A stretch of DNA of 64,000 nt, taken from contig NZ_JBHTCX010000006.1 in assembly GCF_042666875.1 (NCBI RefSeq), positions 25,213 through 89,212 on the forward strand, read 5' to 3'. The notes beneath the pieces are model-generated. The model did not search any database, was not told the DNA's origin, and worked only from the letters and a program-made list of their open reading frames with translations. Source of the DNA: Brachybacterium sp042666875. Its GTDB lineage: Bacteria; Actinomycetota; Actinomycetes; Actinomycetales; Dermabacteraceae. Shown here one piece after another: positions 37,771 through 44,800 of the stretch. A program made the translations under genes and the position numbers. Each line of letters opens with the position of its first letter. Position 1 is the first letter of the stretch.

Positions 37771-37843
37771 AGCCCTGAAAGGGAATCGAACCCTTGACCT
37801 TCTCCTTACCATGGAGATGCTCTACCGACTGAGCTATCAGGGC
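37771..37843 (-). tRNA. tRNA-Thr (anticodon GGT)
   Basis: A 73-nt cloverleaf. The acceptor stem is GCCCTGA/TCAGGGC, the anticodon loop ATGGTAA lies between TCTCC and GGAGA, and the T-loop is GTTCGATTC. CCA is not encoded. Confidence 0.95.
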
Positions 37844-37929
37844 AACCCGGAGGACTCTACCCAACTCCTCGCCGTGACGGCAATTCGTCGGGAAGCCCCG
37901 GTGCTTCGGGTCACAAGGACCTTCCGCAG

Positions 37930-38011
37930 TGGCAGGTGAGGGATTCGAACCCACGAAGGCAATGCCAGCTGATTTACAGTCAGCTCCCTTTGGCCGCTCG
38001 GGTAACCTGCC
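37930..38011 (-). tRNA. tRNA-Tyr (anticodon GTA)
   Basis: An 82-nt class II tRNA with a long variable arm. The acceptor stem is GGCAGGT/ACCTGCC, the anticodon loop CTGTAAA lies between CTGA-side and TCAG-side stems, and the T-loop is GTTCGAATC. It is the first gene of the Tyr-Thr-Met-rpmG unit. Confidence 0.95.
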
Positions 38012-38078
38012 GGAGAACCTCGCCTCCGGTGCCCGCCGGCCGAGGCCGGAGGTCCCATCAGCGAAGCGGACCTGGAAC

Positions 38079-38084
38079 AGCATA
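38079..38084 (-). promoter_or_regulatory. -10 box of the tRNA-Tyr/Thr/Met-rpmG unit
   Basis: On the minus strand this reads TATGCT, about 68 nt before the mature 5' end of tRNA-Tyr. The rest of the 279-nt stretch between tRNA-Tyr and yajQ shows no gene that I can support. Confidence 0.45.
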
Positions 38085-38290
38085 CCGGTGCACGCTCGGC
38101 GGTGCGAACCCGTAGGCGCTCTGGCGTGCATGAAGATGGTCACAGGGACCCTCCGGCGCTCCCCCGCAGGGGTGCGGCAGGCTCGGAGCCGCACACTCCG
38201 CGGCCGTGCCCCGCCCCTCGTGCACGGGCCGTCGCACCGGAGAACATCGACCGGCCGCCCTCACGGCGGCCGCACCAGGAAGGATTCACC

Positions 38291-38779
38291 GTGGCAGATT
38301 CATCGTTCGACATCGTCAGCAAGCTCGACCGCCAGGAGGTCGACAACGCGGTCAACCAGGCCGTCAAGGAGGTCGGGCAGCGCTACGACTTCCGCAACAC
38401 CGATGCCTCCATCAGCTTCAGCGGGGACGAGATCGCGATGAGCGCGAACGCGGAGGAGCGAGTCCTCGCGGTGCTCGACGTGCTCCAGACCAAGCTCATC
38501 CGTCGCGGCATCTCGCTGAAGGCGCTGGATGTCGGCGAGCCCAAGCAGTCCGGCAAGGAGGTGCGGCTCAGTGCGGCTCTGAAGGAGGGCATCAGCACCG
38601 AGGACGCCAAGAAGATCTCCAAGCTCATCCGGGACGAGGGCCCCAAGAGCGTCAAGGCACGGATCGAGGGCGATGAGCTGCGGGTCTCGTCCAAGAGCCG
38701 CGACGACCTGCAGTCGGTCATCGCCATGCTCAAGGGCAAGGACCTCGACGTCGCGCTCCAGTTCGTCAACTTCCGCTGA
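38291..38779 (+). CDS. yajQ: YajQ-family nucleotide/cyclic-di-GMP-binding protein
   Basis: A 162-residue cytosolic protein of the YajQ (DUF520) family, made of two ferredoxin-like domains. Markers are SSFDIVSKLDRQEVDNAVNQ at the start, RYDFRN, and the C-terminal SKSRDDLQ...VALQFVNFR. Some homologues bind c-di-GMP and act as regulators or nucleic-acid chaperones; the role here is unknown. GTG 38291 with AAGGA upstream is the natural start, giving the family length. It is convergent with the WXG100 cluster and separated from it by a hairpin terminator. Confidence 0.93.
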   Translation: MADSSFDIVSKLDRQEVDNAVNQAVKEVGQRYDFRNTDASISFSGDEIAMSANAEERVLAVLDVLQTKLIRRGISLKALDVGEPKQSGKEVRLSAALKEGISTEDAKKISKLIRDEGPKSVKARIEGDELRVSSKSRDDLQSVIAMLKGKDLDVALQFVNFR

Positions 38780-38916
38780 ACCGCCTCCGGGGGCACAGTC
38801 GGCCGGCGTAGGCGCCGCTGCGTGTCTCGGACCCGTGCCCGGGTGGCCCGTGCCGCCGGTGCCGGGGGTCGACGAGTGGGCGCCGGCAGGAGCAGACAGC
38901 ACACGAGCAGACAGAG

Positions 38917-38953
38917 AAGGGTCCCGCTCCCCCTGTGGGAGAGCGGGACCCTT
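38917..38953. terminator. Bidirectional hairpin between yajQ and the WXG100 genes
   Basis: A perfect 13-bp stem (38917-38929 with 38941-38953) and an 11-nt loop lie between convergent transcription units. No long U-run is present. Confidence 0.7.
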
Positions 38954-38985
38954 CGGCGCAGAACGGACGAACCGCGGATGCAGGA

Positions 38986-39255
38986 TCAGTTCTGGTTCGA
39001 GGTCGTGTCCTGCTCGTCAGCGTGCCTGTTCAGCTCATCCTGCTTGGCTTTGAACGCCTCGACGAGCTGATTGACCGGACCGGAGAGGAAGGAGTTCCAC
39101 TCATCCCGGTACGCGTCGTAGTCGGGACCGACCCACTCCACCGAGTTCACGAGCGTCGTGGCCGTATCGATCGCCTCGAGGACCTGCCCACCGGCATCGT
39201 GGATTGCATTCGCAACCTCGCGGCCCTGTTCCGGATCCATTCCCTTGAAAGCCAT
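38986..39255 (-). CDS. WXG100 protein, pair B, second gene (WVG type)
   Basis: An 89-residue EsxA/EsxB-like helical hairpin protein. The central turn reads EWVGPDYDAYRDEW (W-x-G). The ends are MAFKGMDPEQ and EQDTTSNQN. Such proteins are small substrates, often dimeric, of type VII secretion. It is close kin to the product of 39893-40159, with the same MAFKGM start, WVGPDYD turn, NxFLSGP segment and EQDTTSNQ tail, so the two arose by tandem duplication. It follows its WTG-type partner by 61 nt. The canonical C-terminal YxxxD/E secretion motif is not visible. Confidence 0.9.
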   Translation of the reverse strand: MAFKGMDPEQGREVANAIHDAGGQVLEAIDTATTLVNSVEWVGPDYDAYRDEWNSFLSGPVNQLVEAFKAKQDELNRHADEQDTTSNQN

Positions 39256-39316
39256 GGTGCTACCCCTTTTCCGTCGTCAGAACTAAGAATCTATGAAGCG
39301 TGCCCGTGAGCAGTTC

Positions 39317-39580
39317 TCAGGCGGACGCCTCGCGCTGCTCGGTGGCGTTCTTCGTCGCGCGCTCCGAGAATTCGGTGCACTGCTGGACGATCTGCTGGAC
39401 CAGGTTGCCGAGGTCGCCCTCGAAAGCGGAGACGTACTTGTCACGGTCCTCGCCGGTCCAGTCGAACTCCGTCACGCGGCCCAGGACCTGCGTGTAGATC
39501 TGCTGCGCCTGATCTCCGGCCTGCGTGATCTCGGTAGCCATCTTCTCGACAGCTTCCGGATTCATACCCTTCTTCGCCAT
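39317..39580 (-). CDS. WXG100 protein, pair B, first gene (WTG type)
   Basis: An 87-residue WXG100 protein with MAKKGMNPEAV at the start, turn FDWTGEDRDKYVSAFE and tail EQREASA. ATG 39580 is preceded by GGAGGACATC. It resembles the first gene of pair A (40207-40473): same KKGMxPEAV start, DWTGEDRDKY turn and QREAS end. Neighbouring WTG-type and WVG-type proteins probably form a heterodimer like EsxA-EsxB. It is driven by the dyad promoter at 39678-39722. Confidence 0.9.
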   Translation of the reverse strand: MAKKGMNPEAVEKMATEITQAGDQAQQIYTQVLGRVTEFDWTGEDRDKYVSAFEGDLGNLVQQIVQQCTEFSERATKNATEQREASA

Positions 39581-39677
39581 GATGTCCTCCATCTCGTGAC
39601 TGAGTCTTTCCACCCGGGGCAGCCGACCGTCGAAGCCGAAACCGCGTCCCGCCACCTGTCCTCCAGGTGATGACTCA

Positions 39678-39722
39678 ACTCTAGACGGGCTCCCCGGGCT
39701 TCGCGATGGGGAGCACTCCCCA
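39678..39722 (-). promoter_or_regulatory. WXG100 pair B promoter: -10 TAGAGT plus upstream dyad
   Basis: On the minus strand TAGAGT (39678-39683) lies exactly 23 nt downstream of the dyad TGGGGAGTGCTCCCCA (39707-39722). The same spacing and sequences occur at pair A and at the single WXG100 gene. The dyad sits just upstream of the -35 region, where an activator would bind. Confidence 0.75.
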
Positions 39723-39811
39723 TGCCCCTCCCCAATTCCGCGACCGATTCTTCTGCCAGCTCAGAGCCGAGATCGCAGGAATCAGCGGCTGTGGACGGAG
39801 CAGGCGGGACG

Positions 39812-39857
39812 ACGACGGACGCCCCGCCTCCCGATCGGGAGACGGGGCGTCCGTCGT
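39812..39857 (-). terminator. Hairpin terminator between WXG100 pairs A and B
   Basis: A 15-bp perfect outer stem (39812-39826 with 39843-39857) and an inner CTCCC/GGGAG stem lie just downstream of pair A. It separates the two duplicated units. Confidence 0.75.
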
Positions 39858-39892
39858 GCAGTGGACCGGGCCGCGGACGGCACCGGACGGAG

Positions 39893-40159
39893 TCACTGGT
39901 TCGAGGTGGTGTCCTGCTCCTCGGCGTGCTGGGTGAGCTCCTTCGCCTTCTGGTTGTAGGCGTCGGAGAGGTTGGCCAGCGGTCCGGAGAGGAACGCGTT
40001 CCAGTCCTCGGTGAAGGAGTCGTAGTCCGGGCCGACCCAGGCAACGCCCATGATCGCGGAGGTACGGGTATCGGTGAGGTCGTTGACGACGGTGCCGGCC
40101 TCGTCGACCAGCTGCGCGGTATCGCGACCCTCGTCCGGATTCATTCCCTTGAAAGCCAT
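39893..40159 (-). CDS. WXG100 protein, pair A, second gene (WVG type)
   Basis: An 88-residue WXG100 protein: MAFKGMNPDEG start, AWVGPDYDSFTEDWNAFLSGP turn region, EEQDTTSNQ tail. AAGGGG lies before ATG 40159. It is paralogous to 38986-39255. It is encoded 47 nt after its WTG-type partner and likely pairs with it. No YxxxD/E motif is seen in the C-terminal helix. Confidence 0.9.
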   Translation of the reverse strand: MAFKGMNPDEGRDTAQLVDEAGTVVNDLTDTRTSAIMGVAWVGPDYDSFTEDWNAFLSGPLANLSDAYNQKAKELTQHAEEQDTTSNQ

Positions 40160-40206
40160 GGTGTTTCCCCTTAGTGAGATCGGTGAGTTCTGTGGTCAGA
40201 CGCTGA

Positions 40207-40473
40207 TCAGTTGCTGGAGGCCTCGCGCTGCTGCTGCGCATTGGTGCGCATGCGGTTCGCGAGATCGGTGAGCCGCTGGATGGCCGCCGTGTTCGCCTGG
40301 CCGACGACGCTCTCGAACTCGGAGATGTACTTGTCGCGGTCCTCGCCGGTCCAGTCGAGGTCGGTGACGTGGCCGAGACGGCCGTCGTAGATGGACTTGA
40401 AGTTCTCGACGAGCTCGTCGACGTCGTTGGCGATGGCCTCGACGGCCTCCGGATCCATACCCTTCTTGGTCAT
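40207..40473 (-). CDS. WXG100 protein, pair A, first gene (WTG type)
   Basis: An 88-residue WXG100 protein: MTKKGMDPEAV start, DWTGEDRDKYISEFE turn, QQREASSN tail. ATG 40473, with GAGGGGAA before it, gives a length equal to its paralogue. The in-frame upstream ATG at 40506 would add 11 residues not present in the paralogues. It is transcribed from the dyad promoter at 40573-40617 with a leader of about 93 nt. Confidence 0.9.
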   Translation of the reverse strand: MTKKGMDPEAVEAIANDVDELVENFKSIYDGRLGHVTDLDWTGEDRDKYISEFESVVGQANTAAIQRLTDLANRMRTNAQQQREASSN

Positions 40474-40572
40474 GGTGTTCCCCTCATAGTGCGATTCTTC
40501 GGACATCAGCCAGGAGGCGGCCTCTGCGGCGCTGTGGCCGCTTCCGTGACGTTCCCCCTCGGTGATGACTTC

Positions 40573-40617
40573 ACTCTATGGCCCGCGCCACGGAGCGTCG
40601 ATGGGGAGAACTCCCCA
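40573..40617 (-). promoter_or_regulatory. WXG100 pair A promoter: -10 TAGAGT plus upstream dyad
   Basis: On the minus strand TAGAGT (40573-40578) is 23 nt downstream of TGGGGAGTTCTCCCCA (40602-40617). After the -10, the initial transcript AGTCATCACC is shared with pair B. Confidence 0.75.
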
Positions 40618-40736
40618 CCCGTTCCCGGCCGGCGGCCGCCCTCGCGCCGCGCACCCACGGCTCGCACGCGACGCGCGCCATCGGGGCGGGAACCATGCAC
40701 CCCGCACGCTCCGCACCACCCCGTGCACACATGAAG

Positions 40737-40767
40737 GACCCCGGGCCTGGCGCGCAGGTCCGGGGTC
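40737..40767 (-). terminator. Hairpin terminator after the PsbP/DUF1795-like gene
   Basis: A 13-bp stem (40737-40749 with 40755-40767, one G-U pair) and a 5-nt loop lie 21 nt past the stop codon. Confidence 0.65.
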
Positions 40768-40788
40768 GCGAGGCAGGTGCCCCATTGC

Positions 40789-41271
40789 TCAGTCGAGGTC
40801 CAGCTGCACCGAATCCTGGATCGAGCGGACTGTTTCGATCTCGTCCTCGGCGCTCTCGGCGCCGCAGCTGCCGACCACCTCGAGCACATCGGTGGCAACG
40901 CCTCCACGGTCGATGACGGCGTAGCGGGCAGCCTGGACCACAGTGGGCCGGCCTGGTTGCGTGTACCCGTACTCGCTGGCGATCCAGGCGGTCCCGTCCA
41001 CGTCGATCTCCCCCGTGCCGAGCTCCTCGAGCTCGGGCAGCGCGGCCTTGCGCTGGTCGAGACCGGCCTTGGCCGCCTCCAGGGTGAAGTCCGGACCGAA
41101 CCGCTGCACGGTGACCACGACATTGGCCCGGAACCGGCCCTCCAGGCGCGGCTGCGCGACGGCGAGCTGCACACCGGGGACCGTCAGCGTCTCCCAGTCG
41201 TCCGGCACGTCGATCGCGATCCGCGGCGGGCCGGGGAAGTCCGCGCTCGGATACGAGATTGTCTTGGCCAT
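40789..41271 (-). CDS. Uncharacterised protein, possible PsbP/DUF1795 (LpqN-like) fold
   Basis: A 160-residue protein without signal peptide or membrane segment. The pattern resembles LpqN/DUF1795-like PsbP-fold proteins: IAIDVPDDWETLTVPGVQLAVAQ, then FRANVVVTVQRF, VDGTAWIASEYGYTQPG and VVQAARYAVID. Their functions are poorly known. The match is by eye and tentative. It stands between the WXG100 genes with its own promoter and terminator, so it is likely part of the secretion locus, for example as a chaperone or accessory. Two Cys-poor acidic ends are notable. Confidence 0.55.
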   Translation of the reverse strand: MAKTISYPSADFPGPPRIAIDVPDDWETLTVPGVQLAVAQPRLEGRFRANVVVTVQRFGPDFTLEAAKAGLDQRKAALPELEELGTGEIDVDGTAWIASEYGYTQPGRPTVVQAARYAVIDRGGVATDVLEVVGSCGAESAEDEIETVRSIQDSVQLDLD

Positions 41272-41307
41272 GAAAATGCTCCGTTTCCTCCCACCGTGAC
41301 GGCGCTC

Positions 41308-41313
41308 AACCTA
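41308..41313 (-). promoter_or_regulatory. -10 box of the PsbP/DUF1795-like gene
   Basis: On the minus strand this reads TAGGTT, with GGGAGGAAACGGAGC between it and ATG 41271. The WXG dyad is not present here, so this gene seems to be controlled differently. Its -35 region would overlap the hairpin at 41322-41362. Confidence 0.45.
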
Positions 41314-41321
41314 TCAGGGAA

Positions 41322-41362
41322 GCACGAGGGCCCGAGCGGCGCATCCGCTCGGGCCCTCGTGC
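41322..41362 (-). terminator. Hairpin terminator after the single WXG100 gene
   Basis: A perfect 18-bp stem (41322-41339 with 41345-41362) and a 5-nt loop, placed 28 nt past the stop codon at 41391. Confidence 0.8.
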
Positions 41363-41390
41363 GCGGCCGCCTCTCGGACCTGCCGCCTCA

Positions 41391-41660
41391 TCAGCTCGAC
41401 GAGGTCGCCTCCTGCTCGGAGGCGTTGCGATCGGCGGTCTCACCCAGATCGTTCACCGAGTTCATGACCTGCTGCAGTGCGGGAACCATCTCCCCGCTCC
41501 ACTGACCGCGGAAGCGCTCCGCGTCGGGCCCGGTCCAGTCCACGCTCTCGAGGCCGGAGGTCAGATCCTGTTCGATCCGCGTGATCTCCTCAGCTGCCTC
41601 GCGCAGCTGGCTGGACATCCGCCGGACCTCTTCGACATTCATACCCTGCGTGGTGTTCAC
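41391..41660 (-). CDS. WXG100 protein, single gene next to the EccC-like ATPase
   Basis: An 89-residue WXG100 protein with central VDWTGPDAERFRGQW and tail EQEATSSS. GTG 41660 is chosen because the resulting N-terminus (NTTQGMNVEEV) aligns with the KKGMxPEAV starts of the paralogues and AAGGGGAA precedes it; ATG 41642 is the alternative. It is the most divergent of the five and lies immediately after eccC, the place of EsxA-like genes in other type VII loci. It has its own dyad promoter. Confidence 0.88.
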   Translation of the reverse strand: MNTTQGMNVEEVRRMSSQLREAAEEITRIEQDLTSGLESVDWTGPDAERFRGQWSGEMVPALQQVMNSVNDLGETADRNASEQEATSSS

Positions 41661-41738
41661 GGTTCGGGTTCCCCTTCCTGAAGTCTCGCCTGCGCCCCCG
41701 ATCCGGTGCACCGGCCCCTGCCGTCGTTCGACGTCCTC

Positions 41739-41783
41739 ACTCTAGAGCGAGGACGCAGGAGGGACCATGGGGAGGAGTCCCCA
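41739..41783 (-). promoter_or_regulatory. Single WXG100 gene promoter: -10 TAGAGT plus upstream dyad
   Basis: On the minus strand TAGAGT (41739-41744) is 23 nt downstream of the dyad TGGGGACTCCTCCCCA (41768-41783), here extended to CCATGGGGA-N4-TCCCCATGG. A second, imperfect unit (forward TGGGGATAACTCCGCG, 41784-41799) abuts it upstream. Confidence 0.75.
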
Positions 41784-41815
41784 TGGGGATAACTCCGCGT
41801 CGGCACGGCGCCGGA

Positions 41816-44800
41816 TCAGGCGGTGATCTGCGCGACCTGCAGCTTCATCGCGCGACCGCTGTAGACGAGGAAGCCGCGGCCGGCGGGGAAGTCCGCACGA
41901 CGGATCCGCCCCAAGCTCGTTCCCAGCAGGGAGTCGCCGTCCATGTCCCCCGGCTGCAGCAGCAGACCGCGCCGGCCCGCCTTGAACGGCTGGGCGAGCA
42001 CGTAGGCCTGGGACCACGACGCCGATTCGTTCTCGCCGACCACGAACTGGCCCTCCCGAGTGCACGCGCGGATCAGCTGATCGAGATCCTTCTCGACGCC
42101 GGTGCCGGTGAAGTCCGCGACGCCGTCGATGAACAGGGCCAGGCGCCCCTCCCCCACGGCTCCGGATTCGATCGTCCCGCGCAGCTGCCCGGCGAGCTCC
42201 TTGACGGTGTCCGGGTCGGAGCCCTCCACGTCCCACACCGGCAGACCCGTCAGCGGGGTGCGCCGGGACGAGAAGCGGACCAGCCGCATGGGAGAGGGCA
42301 TCGCCTTCAGCCCGGTCGCGATGGTGAGCATCGCCGTGGTGCGCCCGGAGCCCATCGGTCCGGTGACCATGAAGGCGCCGCGCGGCTCGTACGTGATCTC
42401 CGAGAGCGTCTCGTCGGCCAGCCCCAGCACGGGCCGGCCCTCGACCACGGGCCGCAGGTCCGCGAACTCGACGCGCTCGGGCAGCCGCCGGATCTCGGGC
42501 GCCTCCGGCATGCCGGCGCGCCGCATGGCCTGCGCGAGCTTGCTGACCTCCCGGGATTGGATGGCCACGTTGGCATCCCCGCCGTGGACGGCGACCTGGA
42601 CCTCGTGGCCCCCGAGGATGGCGCGCCCCGGAGGGGAGTTGGCATCCAGCACGTCCTTCGGCTCACCGAATCCGGCGTAGTCGTCGTCGCTGGCCATGCG
42701 GTGGATCAGGCGGCGCTGGATGGACGAGCCCAAGGAGGTGGGGATGGCGTTCGGGCGGTCGCCGGTGACGATGACGTGCACGCCCACCTGCCGGCCGTCC
42801 GTCGCGATCTGCACGAAGGCCGTGAACCACTTGGTGAGGTTGGAGTAGTCGTAGGCCTCCCGGAAGGCGGCCATGCCGTCGACCAGCAGCAGGATCCGGG
42901 GCGTGTCCGGCTTCCCGGCGAGCTCTCGATATTCGGACACCGAGCCGGCACGGACCTTCGCGAACTCCTTGGCGCGCTCATCGATCAGCTCGCGCAACGT
43001 GCGCAGCAGTCGGATGACGCGCTCCTCGTCGTCGCCCGAGACGATCGCGCCCACGTGCGGGAGCTCCTCGAGCATGGTCAGGCCGGAGGCGCCGAAGTCG
43101 AGCCCGTAGACCTGGACCGGACCGCCGCGCACGGTCGAGGCGGCCGAGATCGCGATGGTGCGCAGCGTGGTCGACTTGCCGGAGCCACCGGTGCCGTAGA
43201 TGGCCATGTTGCCGTCCCGGTCCGGGTAGTAGGAGACCGTCGGCTGGGCCTGGTCCTCGGGAACGTCCATGACGCCCATCAGCAGCTCCTCGTCGGTGCG
43301 CCGGCTGGGCAGACGGGAGAGGTCGTAGGCGTCGGCGAGCTCGGACAGCCACGGTTTGCGGGGAGCAGGGACGCCGGCGGTCTCCGCTGCGGCGATGATG
43401 GTGGAGACCACGCGGGAGATGTCGTTGGGGCCGGGGTCCGTGACCTCCTTGGTGGGAGGTGCGGGGACGTCCCACTGCTCACCGGTGCCGAAATCCTTCT
43501 CGACGATGTCGATGCGGGCACGTTCGGGCTCGTCGGTGGTCCAGCCACCGGCATACCCCGACTGGAACGTCGCGATCCGCCCGGGGCCGGTCTTGGCCGC
43601 GGCGCGGCCGGGGATGCTCGGATCGAAGTGGGCGGCCATCTTGTCTCCCAGGATGTCCTTGGAGTCGGCCTCGTCGGCCATGCGCAGAGCGATGCGCAGG
43701 TTGGTGTTGGCCCGCAGGTTGTCCTTGATGACGCCGGCGGGGCGCTGGGTCGCCAGGATCAGGTGCAGGCCCAGGGAGCGGCCGCGAGCGGCGACGTCCA
43801 CGACGCCGTCGACGAACTCGGGGATCTCCTTGGCCAGCGCCGCGAACTCGTCGACGATGATGATCAGGCTCGGCGGGGTCTCCGGGTCACCGGTGCGTTC
43901 GAGGGAGACCAGGTCCTTGGCCTTCTTCCGGTTCAGCAGGTGCTCGCGATACTGCAGCTCGGCGCGCAGGGAGGTCAGGGCGCGGCGGACCAGGTGCTGG
44001 GAGAGGTCGGTGACCAGGCCCACCGCGTGCGGGAGGGCGATGGCGTCGGCGAAGGCGGCGCCGCCCTTGTAGTCCACGAACAGGAAGGTCACGCGGTCGG
44101 GGCTGTGCGCCGTGGCCATGCCCAGCACCCAGGCCTGGAGGAACTCCGACTTGCCGGCACCGGTGGTGCCGCCGACGAGGGCGTGGGGACCGTTGGTGCG
44201 CAGATCGAGGTGGAAGGCGTCCTGGCCGTTGTGACCGATGAGTCCGCGCAGATTCGCGTCGTGCTTGCGCCGCTGCGGCTCGGAGCCGTCACGCGGGGTC
44301 AGGGAGTTGTTCTCCTTCCACCGCTCGATGATGTAGTTCGGCTCCTCGGCCATCTGCATCCCACCGAGCTTGAGATACGAGATGGAGCGCGGCAGGTCGG
44401 AGTCGTCGTCGATCGGCACGCCGGCGTCGACCACCGGGGAGAGGTGCCGGGCCACGCCCGAGGCCACCTCGATCGAGACCGTCTCGACGGTGACCGGGTA
44501 GAACCGCTCCCCCACCCGGACGTGCCCGGCGCTCGCGCCCTCGACGGTCTCCTCCACGGAGACGTACGTGCGGCAGGCGGCCGGCAGCGCCGCCACGTTG
44601 GAGGCGCTCCAGATCACGTGGACGCCTACATCCGGGCCGCGTTCGGCGATGCGCACCAGGCGGGCGCGATCGACCGGGGCGTCGTCCTCGATGATCACCG
44701 CCAGGTTCGGCGCGACCGGCTCGGGCGGGACGGGCGGGTCCTGCGTGATGTCCGGGGTCATCGGAGTGCGCAGCGCCGCCGGAGCGTCCCCGGCGCGCTG

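Larger units (their letters stand above)
40474..40788. other. 315-nt non-coding stretch: WXG100 pair A leader and promoter, and terminator of the next unit
   Basis: Holds the leader of pair A (40474-40566), its promoter and dyad (40573-40617), about 120 nt in which I see nothing, and the hairpin at 40737-40767. Short open frames here show no coding signs. Confidence 0.7.

Noticed and set aside
38102..38290. N-terminal extension of YajQ
   Set aside because: YajQ family length and the AAGGA site support GTG 38291. The extra residues resemble intergenic translation.
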